46,277 nt of DNA from Opitutaceae bacterium (lineage in GTDB: Bacteria; Verrucomicrobiota; Verrucomicrobiia; Opitutales; Opitutaceae): positions 1 to 46,277 of the forward strand of contig JAHCLN010000009.1 in assembly GCA_026125215.1 (NCBI GenBank), read 5' to 3'. Position numbers and translations under genes: made by a program. The notes under the pieces are model-generated. The model had not been told where the DNA came from, did no database searches, and saw only the letters and a list, made by a program, of their open reading frames with translations. Shown one piece after another: positions 27,718 through 35,945 of this stretch (positions are counted from its first letter, which is position 1; each line of letters opens with the position of its first letter).

Positions 27718-28593
27718 ATGGAATTGATCGACGGAAACCAAATCGCCGCCGCCATCATCGCGGAGCTGAAAACTGAAGTCGCCGGGCTGACCGGCCGAAA
27801 GCCCTGCATCGCGCTGGTCAGGGTTGGCGACGACCCGGCCTCGGTTTCCTATGTCAAAAAAAAGGAGAAAACCGCGGCGGAGATCGGAATCGAAGGCCGC
27901 ATCCACCTGCCGCCGGTGGACATCACCCAGGAAGATCTGTTTGCGCTGATCGACCGCCTGAACGCCGACCCCGGCGTGGACGGCATTCTGGTGCAGTCGC
28001 CGCTGCCGAAGCACATCGATGAACTGGCGGTTTTCCGGCGCGTTGCACCGGAGAAGGACGTGGACGGTTTCAATACCCTGAACCTCGGCAAAGTCGCCCA
28101 AGAGGATGACACCGGATTCGTCGCCTGCACTCCGGCCGGAATCATGGAACTGCTGGCCCGCAGCGGCACGGACTTGAAAGGCAAACACGTCGTCGTGCTC
28201 GGACGCTCCTTGATCGTGGGCAAGCCCGTGGCCTTGCTCGCGCTCCAGAAAAAGGCCGGCGCCAATGGGACGGTGACCATCTGCCACTCCGGCACCACCA
28301 ATCTGCCCAGCTTCACCCGGCAGGCCGATGTGTTGATCGCCGCCATCGGCCGGGCGGAATTCGTCACCGCCGACATGGTCAAGCCGGGCGCGGTGGTGAT
28401 CGATGTGGGCATCAACCGGCTGCCTGACCCCGCCAAAAAATCCGGCTACCGCCTCGTCGGCGACGTGCATTTCGCCTCCGTCGCTCCGCTATGCTCCAAA
28501 ATCACCCCGGTGCCGGGAGGCGTGGGGCCCATGACGGTTGCCATGCTGATGCAGAACACCGTCAAGGCCCACCGGCTGAATCCGCGGCGTTAA
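27718..28593 (+). CDS. folD: Bifunctional methylenetetrahydrofolate dehydrogenase/cyclohydrolase
   Basis: Interconverts 5,10-methylene-, methenyl- and 10-formyl-tetrahydrofolate with NADP, supplying one-carbon units. The 291-residue protein has the catalytic [11 protein letters not shown] segment (Tyr45, Lys49), [12 protein letters not shown], the folate-site DVDGFNTLN, the NADP-site [11 protein letters not shown], and the C-terminal [16 protein letters not shown]. Glycine released by the threonine pathway (tdh-kbl) also feeds this pool, though the genes are far apart. It is followed by the receiver-histidine kinase gene. Confidence 0.97.
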   Translation: MELIDGNQIAAAIIAELKTEVAGLTGRKPCIALVRVGDDPASVSYVKKKEKTAAEIGIEGRIHLPPVDITQEDLFALIDRLNADPGVDGILVQSPLPKHIDELAVFRRVAPEKDVDGFNTLNLGKVAQEDDTGFVACTPAGIMELLARSGTDLKGKHVVVLGRSLIVGKPVALLALQKKAGANGTVTICHSGTTNLPSFTRQADVLIAAIGRAEFVTADMVKPGAVVIDVGINRLPDPAKKSGYRLVGDVHFASVAPLCSKITPVPGGVGPMTVAMLMQNTVKAHRLNPRR

Positions 28594-28650
28594 GCCGGAC
28601 CCGCAAAGGAGTTGCACCCGTCCGCAGGCTCCCTTTTGCTGCTTCGCAAG

Positions 28651-29784
28651 ATGCCTGTGCCCACCATCCTGGTCGTCGATGACCAACCCATCAACGTCCA
28701 GCTTCTGAAGCGCAAACTCGAACGCGAAGGCATTCGCGTTGTGACCGCCTACAACGGTCTGGAGGCCCTGGATCTGGTGGCGCGGGAAAAGCCCGATCTG
28801 ATTTTGCTCGATGTGATGATGCCGGATATGGACGGCATCGAGGTCTGCCAACGTTTGCAGGCCAGCGAGGAAACCCGCTCGATCCCGGTGATTTTCATCA
28901 CCGCCCGCACCTCGAAGGAAGGCAAGATCGAGGGCTTGGGCGTGGGCGCGGTGGATTACATCACCAAGCCGATCGATTTGGACGAGACCTACGCCCGGGT
29001 GCAAACCCACCTGCGCTACGTGGCCGTCAACCGGGAGATGCTCGAACTGCAGCGCCGGCTCGTCGAAGCCCGCCGCGCGGCTACGATCGGCGCGGTCACC
29101 CAGGGAATCGCCCACAACCTCAACAACCTGCTCGGCGTCGTGATCGGCTACCTCGATCTGCTCAAGGCCTACTACGACAAGCCCGAACAGGTAAAAAAGA
29201 ACACCCAGCACGTCGAAGATGCCATCCAGCGCATTGTGGCGATCATCAAGCAGCTGAGCCAGTTGGTGGTGAAGTCACGGCCTCCGCTGGAAAAGGTCCC
29301 CCTGCAACAGCTGCTGGACAACAGCATCCAGCGCTTCCGTCAGGACACCGGACTCAATCCGGCCATCACCGTTGAGAATCCCGCCGGCCAGTTGCCCATC
29401 GAAACCAACACGGAGGTCTTTGAGGATGTCCTGGGCAAAATCCTGATGAACGCTTGGGAAAGTTACGGCCACTCGGCGCCCGCCGAGGCCCGGCCTGTTT
29501 GGATCCGCACGGCCCTGGTCGACAAGCCCGGCGAGGGTCAGTCCGTGCAGATCAAAATCGAAGACAAAGGTGCAGGTCTCATTCCCGAAATGCGCGATCA
29601 CGTGTTCGAGCCCTTCATCAGTTCCAAGAGCACCGTGGGGGTCGGCATGGGTCTGACCGTGGCTCGCCATGCGCTTCGCGGCATGGGCGGTGAAGTCACC
29701 ATCACCGACCGCCCGGAAGGCGGGGCGTGCGCCGTGCTGCTTCATCCCGTCGTCAAGCGCGCGCGCAAAGATTCGGATGACTAA
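28651..29784 (+). CDS. Receiver-histidine kinase (REC at N-terminus)
   Basis: Soluble two-component protein with reversed hybrid order, 377 residues from MPVPTILVVDDQP at 28651. The receiver (1-120) has Asp10-Asp11, phosphoacceptor Asp54 (LILLDVMMPDMDG) and Lys106 (ITKPID). The kinase core has the H-box TQGIAHNLNNLLGVV with His155, an N-box-like MNAWESYG, DKGAGL (G1) and VGVGMGLTVARH (G2). The H-box style (AHxLNNLL) is the one used by PAS-type soluble kinases. There is no membrane segment. An alternative TTG at 28612 sits directly behind an AAGGAG but would add unrelated residues. It overlaps proC by 8 bases. Confidence 0.9.
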   Translation: MPVPTILVVDDQPINVQLLKRKLEREGIRVVTAYNGLEALDLVAREKPDLILLDVMMPDMDGIEVCQRLQASEETRSIPVIFITARTSKEGKIEGLGVGAVDYITKPIDLDETYARVQTHLRYVAVNREMLELQRRLVEARRAATIGAVTQGIAHNLNNLLGVVIGYLDLLKAYYDKPEQVKKNTQHVEDAIQRIVAIIKQLSQLVVKSRPPLEKVPLQQLLDNSIQRFRQDTGLNPAITVENPAGQLPIETNTEVFEDVLGKILMNAWESYGHSAPAEARPVWIRTALVDKPGEGQSVQIKIEDKGAGLIPEMRDHVFEPFISSKSTVGVGMGLTVARHALRGMGGEVTITDRPEGGACAVLLHPVVKRARKDSDD

Positions 29785-30583
29785 AATTGCCTTTCTGGGT
29801 GCGGGCAACCTCGCGTCCGCGATGATTGACGGCCTGCTGGCCGAACAAGCGATGGCCCCGTCGGAACTGATCTGTCTCGGTGGTTCCGGCCGATCGGCAC
29901 CCGCGCTGGCCGCACGCACCGGCATCGCGCTCGCCGGGTCACTGGACGAATTGTTGCACGGAGCCGATGCACTGGTCCTCGCCTTCAAACCCCAACATCT
30001 CGCCGCCGCCGACCCGCGCCTGGGGTCCCTGACCGCCGGTAAACTGGTTATCTCCGTGCTGGCCGGCAAACGGCTGGCCACCCTGCGCAAAACCTTTCCC
30101 CAAGCCGTCAATCTCGTGCGGGCAATGCCCAACACCCCCGCCGCCATCGGTGCCGGCATCACCCCCTATTGTTCCCTGCAGCCCCTGACACCCGGCCAGC
30201 GCGCCATCGTTGAAAAATTGCTGGGGGCCTGCGGCAGCCATCTGGCACTTGACGAAAGCCACCTGGACACGGTCACCGCACTGACCGCGGGCGGACCGGC
30301 TTTTCTCTACGAATACGTGGCCGCCATGCGCGACGCCGGCATCGCCGCCGGACTCGATCCCGCCGTGGCCACCCGGCTCACGACGGAGACCGTGCTCGGA
30401 TCCGCCCGCCTGCTGGCGCGCCGCCAGACGGACCCCGAGCAACTGCGCGACCAAGTCACCTCACCCAACGGCACGACCCTGGCCGGCCTGCGCAAGCTGC
30501 AAGCCGGCAATTTTCGCGGACTGATCCGAGAAACCGTGCTTGCGGCCAAGGCACGGGCGGAGGAATTGTCACGGGAGTCATGA
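29777..30583 (+). CDS. proC: Pyrroline-5-carboxylate reductase
   Basis: Last step of proline synthesis: NADPH-dependent reduction of pyrroline-5-carboxylate. The 268-residue protein starts MTKIAFLGAGNLASAMIDGLL, with the Rossmann motif GAGNLASA. It has LVRAMPNTPAAIGAG and the C-terminal signature TALTAGGPAFLYEY followed by VTSPNGTTLAGL. The ATG at 29777 overlaps the end of the kinase gene by 8 bases and its stop overlaps the hldD start (ATGA), so the three genes are translationally coupled. Confidence 0.97.
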   Translation: MTKIAFLGAGNLASAMIDGLLAEQAMAPSELICLGGSGRSAPALAARTGIALAGSLDELLHGADALVLAFKPQHLAAADPRLGSLTAGKLVISVLAGKRLATLRKTFPQAVNLVRAMPNTPAAIGAGITPYCSLQPLTPGQRAIVEKLLGACGSHLALDESHLDTVTALTAGGPAFLYEYVAAMRDAGIAAGLDPAVATRLTTETVLGSARLLARRQTDPEQLRDQVTSPNGTTLAGLRKLQAGNFRGLIRETVLAAKARAEELSRES

Positions 30584-31578
30584 GTTCGCTCGAAGGACGC
30601 ATTTTGGTTACCGGCGGCGCCGGTTTTATCGGCAGCTCGCTCGTCTGGGCGCTCAACCAGCGGGGACACACCGACATCGTGGTGAGCGACTTCCTCGGGA
30701 CCGACGAGAAATGGAAGAACCTGGTCCCCCTGAAATTCGCAGACTATGTCGAGGCCGACGTTTTGCGCAGCCGTCTGGCCGTCAAACCGGCGAGCTTCGG
30801 CAAGTTCGCCGCCGTGTTTCATCTCGGGGCCTGCTCGGCTACGACCGAGCGCAATGCCGCCTATCTTATCGACAACAATTACGCCTATACCAAGGAGCTG
30901 GCGGCATGGGCCTTGGCATCCGACGCCCGCTTCATCTACGCCTCTTCCGCCGCCACCTACGGTGACGGGAGCCAGGGCATGAGCGACACCGACGAGAACC
31001 TCTCACGTCTTCGTCCGCTCAACATGTATGGCTATTCCAAACACCTTTTTGATTTGCACGCCCAGCGGGAAGGCTGGTTGCAGCGCATCGTCGGGGTGAA
31101 GTATTTCAACGTTTACGGGCCCAACGAGGACCACAAGGGCGACATGCGGTCGCTCGTCCACAAAGCCTTCCAGCAAATCGTCACCACCGGTAAAGCCGGC
31201 CTGTTCAAAAGCTATCACCCGGACTATCGCGACGGTGAACAAATGCGCGATTTTCTTTACGTGAAGGATGCCGTGGAGATGACCCTGCACTTTGCGGAGC
31301 ATGCACCCAAGGCCGGCGGTCTGTTCAACCTGGGTTCCGGTGAAGCCAACACGTGGTTGACACTTACCCGGGCGATCTTTGCCGCGCTCGGGCGCGAGCC
31401 GCGTATCGAGTTCATCGAGATGCCCGAGGTTCTGAAGGGCAAATACCAATACTTCACCCAGGCGGACATCACCAAACTGCGCGCGACCGGCTACACCCGG
31501 CCGATGACCCCGCTGGCAGATGCCGTGGCCGACTACGTGAAAAGCCACCTGATGACCGGCCGGAAACTCGGCGAGTAA
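30580..31578 (+). CDS. hldD: ADP-L-glycero-D-manno-heptose 6-epimerase
   Basis: Epimerises ADP-D-glycero-D-manno-heptose for the LPS inner core, implying a Gram-negative envelope. The 332-residue SDR protein has the NAD(P) motif TGGAGFIGSSL (11-21), catalytic Tyr150/Lys154 (YGYSK), the heptose-epimerase signatures HLGACSATTE, KYFNVYGPNEDHKG and DGEQMRDFLYV, and SGEANTW. Start and proC stop overlap by 4 bases. A terminator acting mainly on the opposite strand follows it. Confidence 0.96.
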   Translation: MSSLEGRILVTGGAGFIGSSLVWALNQRGHTDIVVSDFLGTDEKWKNLVPLKFADYVEADVLRSRLAVKPASFGKFAAVFHLGACSATTERNAAYLIDNNYAYTKELAAWALASDARFIYASSAATYGDGSQGMSDTDENLSRLRPLNMYGYSKHLFDLHAQREGWLQRIVGVKYFNVYGPNEDHKGDMRSLVHKAFQQIVTTGKAGLFKSYHPDYRDGEQMRDFLYVKDAVEMTLHFAEHAPKAGGLFNLGSGEANTWLTLTRAIFAALGREPRIEFIEMPEVLKGKYQYFTQADITKLRATGYTRPMTPLADAVADYVKSHLMTGRKLGE

Positions 31579-31591
31579 GCTGTTTTCCAAC

Positions 31592-31622
31592 AAAAACAGC
31601 CGCCCGTTTCGGGGCGGCTGTT
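31592..31622 (-). terminator. Intrinsic terminator at the end of the ACIII/cytochrome operon
   Basis: An 11-bp stem (31595-31605 with 31612-31622, arm AACAGCCGCCC) with a 6-base loop is followed on the minus strand by a U-run (complement of 31592-31596). It lies about 20 bases beyond the last cytochrome gene. It also lies just after hldD on the plus strand but has no T-run in that direction. Confidence 0.88.
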
Positions 31623-31641
31623 GGCGGCAAACAATGCAAAA

Positions 31642-32310
31642 TCAGGGCAGGGCCAGCAATTCGGGCTCGGTCCACTCTTTGCGATCGGGATGGGCCGTGC
31701 GGACAGCCGCGACCTGCTGCGCCGTAATCGGGCCCGCTTCGTTGCCCCACTCCTGACGGATGTAGGTCAGCACGGCGGCGATGCGCTCGTCCGACCAATT
31801 GTAACCACCGCCAGGCACCTGACCGAAAGCCGGCATGGCGGCGGCGCTGTAAACATTGCCGTTGACGGTAATGGGGCCCTTGAGGCCGTGCACCACGATG
31901 GCGATGAGCCGCTCCTCACTGCCGGTCACCCAATCGGCGCCAGCCAAAGGCGGGTAGAGGTTGGGCACACCCTGTCCGTTGGGCATATGGCAGGTGACAC
32001 AAGCCAGCGCATACTGGCGTTTGCCCAGCACCAGCGGATCAATTGCGGCGACGACCGGTTGACCGGACGTAGGCACTTGCCGTTCGTCAAAAATCTCACC
32101 GCTGAACCGACCCGAGTAACGCCCCAGGTATGCTCCCGCGTAAAAAATGAAACCGCTGAACACAAAAAGGAGCACCAGCGGCAATATCCGATACTGCGCA
32201 TGCGTGTCCGGCGTGCCGGCGGCGGCCTTGTCGTGCGCCGCAACGATGGTGTCGTCCGACATCGCGGAAGACTCGTGCCGGGGATCGGACGGATGGGAAG
32301 GCGAGCTCAT
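31642..32310 (-). CDS. Membrane-anchored monoheme cytochrome c
   Basis: 222-residue protein with a soluble N-terminal stretch, one transmembrane segment (about residues 42-65, RILPLVLLFVFSGFIFYAGA) and a periplasmic class I cytochrome c domain. The single heme site is CVTCH (about 104-108); the axial Met is probably in AMPAFGQ (about 158-164). The NWSDERIAAVLTYIR helix matches small soluble cytochromes and the cytochrome domains of CcoP. It begins within the last bases of the CcoO-like gene (4-base overlap), so it is co-translated with it. Likely role: electron acceptor or carrier for ACIII. Confidence 0.88.
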   Translation of the reverse strand: MSSPSHPSDPRHESSAMSDDTIVAAHDKAAAGTPDTHAQYRILPLVLLFVFSGFIFYAGAYLGRYSGRFSGEIFDERQVPTSGQPVVAAIDPLVLGKRQYALACVTCHMPNGQGVPNLYPPLAGADWVTGSEERLIAIVVHGLKGPITVNGNVYSAAAMPAFGQVPGGGYNWSDERIAAVLTYIRQEWGNEAGPITAQQVAAVRTAHPDRKEWTEPELLALP

Positions 32311-32942
32311 TGGGCGGCCTCCTTGGTGCTATCTGCGGGCTCGTAAGGCATGGCCTCGGGCAAGTCGTAGGATTGTTTCAAACTCAAGAGATAGGCCACG
32401 AGGGCCTCGGCCCGAGCCGTGGGCACCAACTCGTAACCGGCGGGTGCACCGCCCACCAAGGCCTTGGCAGAAGGCTCGCCGTCCAACTTGCGCTGGGCGA
32501 AAAGAAAGCGGTAAGCCGGCATGCCGGCATGCCCGTTGTAGAGATCGGCCAGAACGGCAGCCGGCGTGCGACCGGCCTCTTCTGCGCGCGTGCCATAGTT
32601 GGCCAGATCCGGCCCAATCCGCATGGTGCCGAGCTGGGGTTGGGATTGGTAAATGTAATCGCGGGCGACACTTTGCCGCTCGCCCCAGCCGCGGGCCTGA
32701 TCGGCACCAAACCCGGGCCGGCGGACCTGCTGGGTGTGGCAGGATGCACAGCCCAGATCGCGGTAAACCCGGAGACCCTGCTCCGCAATACCGGGAATTC
32801 GGGCGGGAAATGCCGCCTCCTGGGCTTCATCGAAATAAGGTGAGAGCCCACCGAGCTGGGTATTGATGCCGATCACCAATCCCGCCCAAGAAATACCGAG
32901 GGCGGAAAACAACCCGAGGAAGAAAAGGGGTCCGTTTTTCAT
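32307..32942 (-). CDS. CcoO-like monoheme cytochrome c
   Basis: Resembles subunit II of cbb3-type cytochrome oxidase (CcoO/FixO). The 211-residue protein from Met 32942 (MKNGPLFFLGLFSALGISWA) has an N-terminal anchor, the heme motif GCASCHTQQVRRPG (CcoO pattern CxxCHSQMVRP), and the subunit II segment YIYQSQPQLGTMRIGPDLAN (CcoO: YDxPxQWGSxRxGPDL). GHAGMPAYRFLF supplies the axial Met. The heme site is intact, unlike its partner gene. Its start overlaps the CcoN-like stop, so the two are coupled. Upstream frame extension beyond 32942 lies inside the CcoN-like gene and is not used. Confidence 0.87.
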   Translation of the reverse strand: MKNGPLFFLGLFSALGISWAGLVIGINTQLGGLSPYFDEAQEAAFPARIPGIAEQGLRVYRDLGCASCHTQQVRRPGFGADQARGWGERQSVARDYIYQSQPQLGTMRIGPDLANYGTRAEEAGRTPAAVLADLYNGHAGMPAYRFLFAQRKLDGEPSAKALVGGAPAGYELVPTARAEALVAYLLSLKQSYDLPEAMPYEPADSTKEAAQ

Positions 32943-34354
32943 GAGACAGTCACCTCCGCCGCGAGCAAAGGCCGCGCGGCGCAGCACTTCGCCATTTGAC
33001 CGACGATGAACTTGGCAAAATGAAGCGCAAAAACGGCATGGGCAGCCAGAAGCATGGCCTGGGCCGCTGTGGCCAGTTGCAACCAAACCTTGGTGCGCTC
33101 CGAAATCTGGGCAAAGGAGACCGCCGGATCATTGAGTGCCGAGCCCTGAATCCAACCGGCAACCGCCAGACTCGCTACCAGCAGCACGAAGCCGATGGCG
33201 AAGGCCAGAAAGTGCCCGCGGATCAATCCCACCGAAGGCCAAACGCCACCGGCCAAGCGCGGCGTCATGTAATAAATCGAGCCCGTGAGGATCAGCGCGA
33301 CGGCCCCCAGCGCAAGCTGTCCCTGGGCCTGCTGGAAATAAGTGAATTGGGTCACCACGGCCAGAGCGCGGGCCGAAAAGGCCGTGTCCACCACCGCGGA
33401 AAGCAGATAGGCCCCGGTGCCAACGGCCAGAAACCGCATCACCGTGCCGGAGCCGGACCGGAAGAGATCACGGACATTGAAGAAAACAATGATGTGGTGG
33501 AAAAGCACCACCCAGGCATTCGCAATGGCCATCGTGGAAACCCAGGCCGGAACCGGAGCACCGATCAAATGACGGCCACCGAGCCAGCAGCCGAAGAAAA
33601 GCAGCGACCAAAACCCATAGACGGCAAAATCGTAGTTGGGAATCACCCGTCCGGTGAGCTTGGGCAGCAGATAATAAACCGCGGCCAGCGCCACGGGGGC
33701 CAGCCAAAGGCTGAAGAGATTTTGCGCATACCAGGTCGCGATAACCGCCTGCAACGTGCCGCGCACCGGCGCAAAGGTCAGCATCACCGAAGCGACCGAG
33801 AAGAACCAAGGGAAGAGAAACAGTGCGGCGACGGCATACCACTGCCCGGCATAGGTCGAAGCATTACGCCGGCCGGTCCAAGCCAGCACCCCGGGCACCG
33901 CAATCGCGGCAAACGAAAACAGCAGAAGGGGCTGCACGTAACGCGGGAGCTGGAAGGCGGCATGGCCGGCGGCGTCTCCCGCCGCGATGCCCACCAAGGC
34001 CAAGGTCACACCCAGATTCCAAAACAGGCCACCGGCCACGATGTAATTGGTGCCACGCAGGGGCGCACCGCCGAGGCGGGAAAGCACCCAAAGCGCGACC
34101 GCCAGCCCGGCATTGCCCGCCCAACCGTAGAGCAGCGCGGTCTCCTGCATGGCCTGCAGACGGCCATAGGTGAACCACGCACAGTCGGCCAGAAAGGCCG
34201 GGGTGTAAATTTGGATGAGATTTAACAGCGCCAGCGCCGAACCGAGCACGAGCCACAGCAGGCCCGATCCGATCAGCAGCAACAGCGGGCCGCCGCAGGC
34301 CTGTTCGTTTTCATCCGCCCCGGGCTGAACTTTTGTGGGCAAAGCAGTCGTCAT
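32939..34354 (-). CDS. CcoN-like heme-copper oxidase subunit I lacking metal ligands
   Basis: 471-residue protein with about 12 hydrophobic segments, full CcoN length, and CcoN-type landmarks: GRLQAMQETALLYGWAGN, ATWYAQNLFSLWLAPVAL, VYYLLPKLTGRVIPNYDF, WLGGRHLIGAPVPAW and GSIYYMTPRLAG. In cbb3 CcoN the corresponding positions hold the ligands of heme b, heme b3 and CuB. Here the first His is Gln70 (GRLxxxH to GRLxxxQ), the WYGHN His is Gln211, the HH pair is Arg261-His262, and the HVHSGALGW segment reads FQQAQGQLALGA with no His. So it should not bind both hemes and CuB and cannot be an ordinary oxidase. It probably acts as a membrane scaffold for the adjacent cytochromes. Located inside the ACIII operon tail. 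Confidence 0.85.
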   Translation of the reverse strand: MTTALPTKVQPGADENEQACGGPLLLLIGSGLLWLVLGSALALLNLIQIYTPAFLADCAWFTYGRLQAMQETALLYGWAGNAGLAVALWVLSRLGGAPLRGTNYIVAGGLFWNLGVTLALVGIAAGDAAGHAAFQLPRYVQPLLLFSFAAIAVPGVLAWTGRRNASTYAGQWYAVAALFLFPWFFSVASVMLTFAPVRGTLQAVIATWYAQNLFSLWLAPVALAAVYYLLPKLTGRVIPNYDFAVYGFWSLLFFGCWLGGRHLIGAPVPAWVSTMAIANAWVVLFHHIIVFFNVRDLFRSGSGTVMRFLAVGTGAYLLSAVVDTAFSARALAVVTQFTYFQQAQGQLALGAVALILTGSIYYMTPRLAGGVWPSVGLIRGHFLAFAIGFVLLVASLAVAGWIQGSALNDPAVSFAQISERTKVWLQLATAAQAMLLAAHAVFALHFAKFIVGQMAKCCAARPLLAAEVTVS

Positions 34355-34378
34355 CTCGTGTAAAGGGGTGTCGTTTCC

Positions 34379-34681
34379 TTAGTTCCCGTCGTTGTAGTGG
34401 CGGACGGTCAGTTCCATGGCGCGGGAGATTGGCAACTGCACTTGCCCGGCGGATTGGTCGATCCAGGCGTAAGTGGCGGCCTGTTTCTGCTCCTTGGTCC
34501 GCAACTCGTCGAGCGCGGCCAAGCGCTGCTCCGGCGTGCGGATGCCATCGCCGACATAGGCCCCGGTTTGCTTCGGCAGGTAGGCCAGGTAAACGAGCAA
34601 GAGAAACAGCGCAAAGCAGCCCATGATGGCCACAACGGACACCAGTGAAGCGGGTTTGGAACGGGTGGACTGATCACTCAT
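34379..34681 (-). CDS. Small single-pass membrane protein of the ACIII operon
   Basis: 100-residue protein from MSDQSTRSKPASLVS, with one transmembrane helix (about 14-34, VVAIMGCFALFLLLVYLAYL) and a soluble part rich in Gln, Ala and charged residues. The C-terminal pattern AGQVQLPISRAMELTVRHY resembles the short conserved tail (VxIPIDRAMEL) of small proteins I associate with respiratory gene clusters; this is recollection, not a search. It starts 8 bases inside the actF end (overlap) and precedes the CcoN-like gene. Function unknown; an accessory or assembly subunit is likely. Confidence 0.75.
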   Translation of the reverse strand: MSDQSTRSKPASLVSVVAIMGCFALFLLLVYLAYLPKQTGAYVGDGIRTPEQRLAALDELRTKEQKQAATYAWIDQSAGQVQLPISRAMELTVRHYNDGN

Positions 34682-35945
34682 GGTGGGTGAGGCATTCGCC
34701 GATGCGCGGATCACGGATGGGGATCAACTTCGTGGTCGGGAAGCTGCGCAGGTAGGCCCAGACGCAGACACCGCCGATGCCGACGACCGCCGTCAGCGTC
34801 CACAACAGGTTGAGATTGAAAAGCGGCAGGGCGTTGCCGTGGACATCCTTCAGCGCCGGCAGGATGTTGTAGCAGATATCCAACAAAATGACCGCCAGAA
34901 TCCAGATGGAGATGAAACGCATCTTCCCGTGGTTGAGCTTGTGCTTGTAGGAAAGCAGGAAGAGGAATGGCACCACAAAGTGACCGAAGAGAATGCCGAT
35001 GATCCCGACATACTTCCATTGGTTGGGCGAGCCGTCGGCGTTGATCTCGCGCAGGTTATACCAGAAAGTTTCCTCCGGGATGTTTGCGTTCCAGATCAGA
35101 AAATACTGCGAGAACGTCACATAAGCCCAGAACACGGTGAAGGCGAAGCTCAGCTGACCGATGGAGTGCCAGTGGTTGTTGTTGAGGATACCCTTGTAAT
35201 CGCCACGCGCCCAGAGCCAGAGCATGATCAGCACGCCCACGGCAAGGGCGCCGCGCACGCAGTTGGCAAAAAACCACACCCCATACATCGTGGAGAACCA
35301 GTGATACTCGAGGCTCTTGACCCAGTAGATGGCGGCAAAGGTGAGGGTCAGCGCTCCCAAGGGCAGACCGAAAGCGGCAGTCTTGCGGTTCACATGCGTC
35401 CAACCCACGCTGCCGTCGGCATCCTGCGTAAACGAGGCTTTCCGCAGGCGTGCCGCCAACCACATCCAGGAAAGAAAGAAAAACACGGTCATGCCGGTGA
35501 ACATCCCGGGGTTCAGGAAGCTCGCCTTCTTGAGATACAGCACATCGGTCCCGACCGTGCCATGGCCGTGGAGCTCATGGTTCAGATCCATCCAGTTCCA
35601 GATGAAGCCCGGCTTCAGCCAGGAGACAATCAGCAAGGGGAGAAACAATAGGGCCAGCCACTTGAACGCGGCGAGGCCGTGCTCATACTGGCGGCGCAGC
35701 ACGACCGACCAGGACGCATCAAAGATGTGGTGGATCAGGATCAGCATCAGCATGCCGATGGCGATGGCCGTCCAGAACGTAATGCCAACGAGCCACGACA
35801 TGGCGACTCCGTGGCTGTCGGAAACGAAAAGTCCGAGGGCCGTCAGGGCAATGCCCACCAACCCGATCGTCAACGCCCGGCCGGCGGCCGAAGCGGTGGA
35901 GGAAGCCGGCAGGGCGGCGGAAACAGTGGCAGTGTGGGCACTCAT
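34674..35945 (-). CDS. actF: Alternative complex III membrane subunit ActF
   Basis: Large integral membrane subunit of the quinol:cytochrome c oxidoreductase ACIII, NrfD/PsrC-like and homologous to ActC. 423 residues with about 10 hydrophobic segments: TIGLVGIALTALGLFV, WLVGITFWTAIAIGMLML and ILFGHFVVPFLFLLSY among them. The sequence HHIFDASWSVVLRRQYE near residues 71-88 matches the ActF/ActC type. Start overlaps the actE stop by one base and its end overlaps the following small gene by 8, so translation is coupled along the operon. Confidence 0.9.
   Translation of the reverse strand: MSAHTATVSAALPASSTASAAGRALTIGLVGIALTALGLFVSDSHGVAMSWLVGITFWTAIAIGMLMLILIHHIFDASWSVVLRRQYEHGLAAFKWLALLFLPLLIVSWLKPGFIWNWMDLNHELHGHGTVGTDVLYLKKASFLNPGMFTGMTVFFFLSWMWLAARLRKASFTQDADGSVGWTHVNRKTAAFGLPLGALTLTFAAIYWVKSLEYHWFSTMYGVWFFANCVRGALAVGVLIMLWLWARGDYKGILNNNHWHSIGQLSFAFTVFWAYVTFSQYFLIWNANIPEETFWYNLREINADGSPNQWKYVGIIGILFGHFVVPFLFLLSYKHKLNHGKMRFISIWILAVILLDICYNILPALKDVHGNALPLFNLNLLWTLTAVVGIGGVCVWAYLRSFPTTKLIPIRDPRIGECLTHHE

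Noticed and set aside
32939..34354. Annotation as a working cbb3 oxidase CcoN
   Set aside because: Length and fold match, but nearly all the His ligands of the hemes and CuB are absent, so an ordinary oxidase function is not supported.
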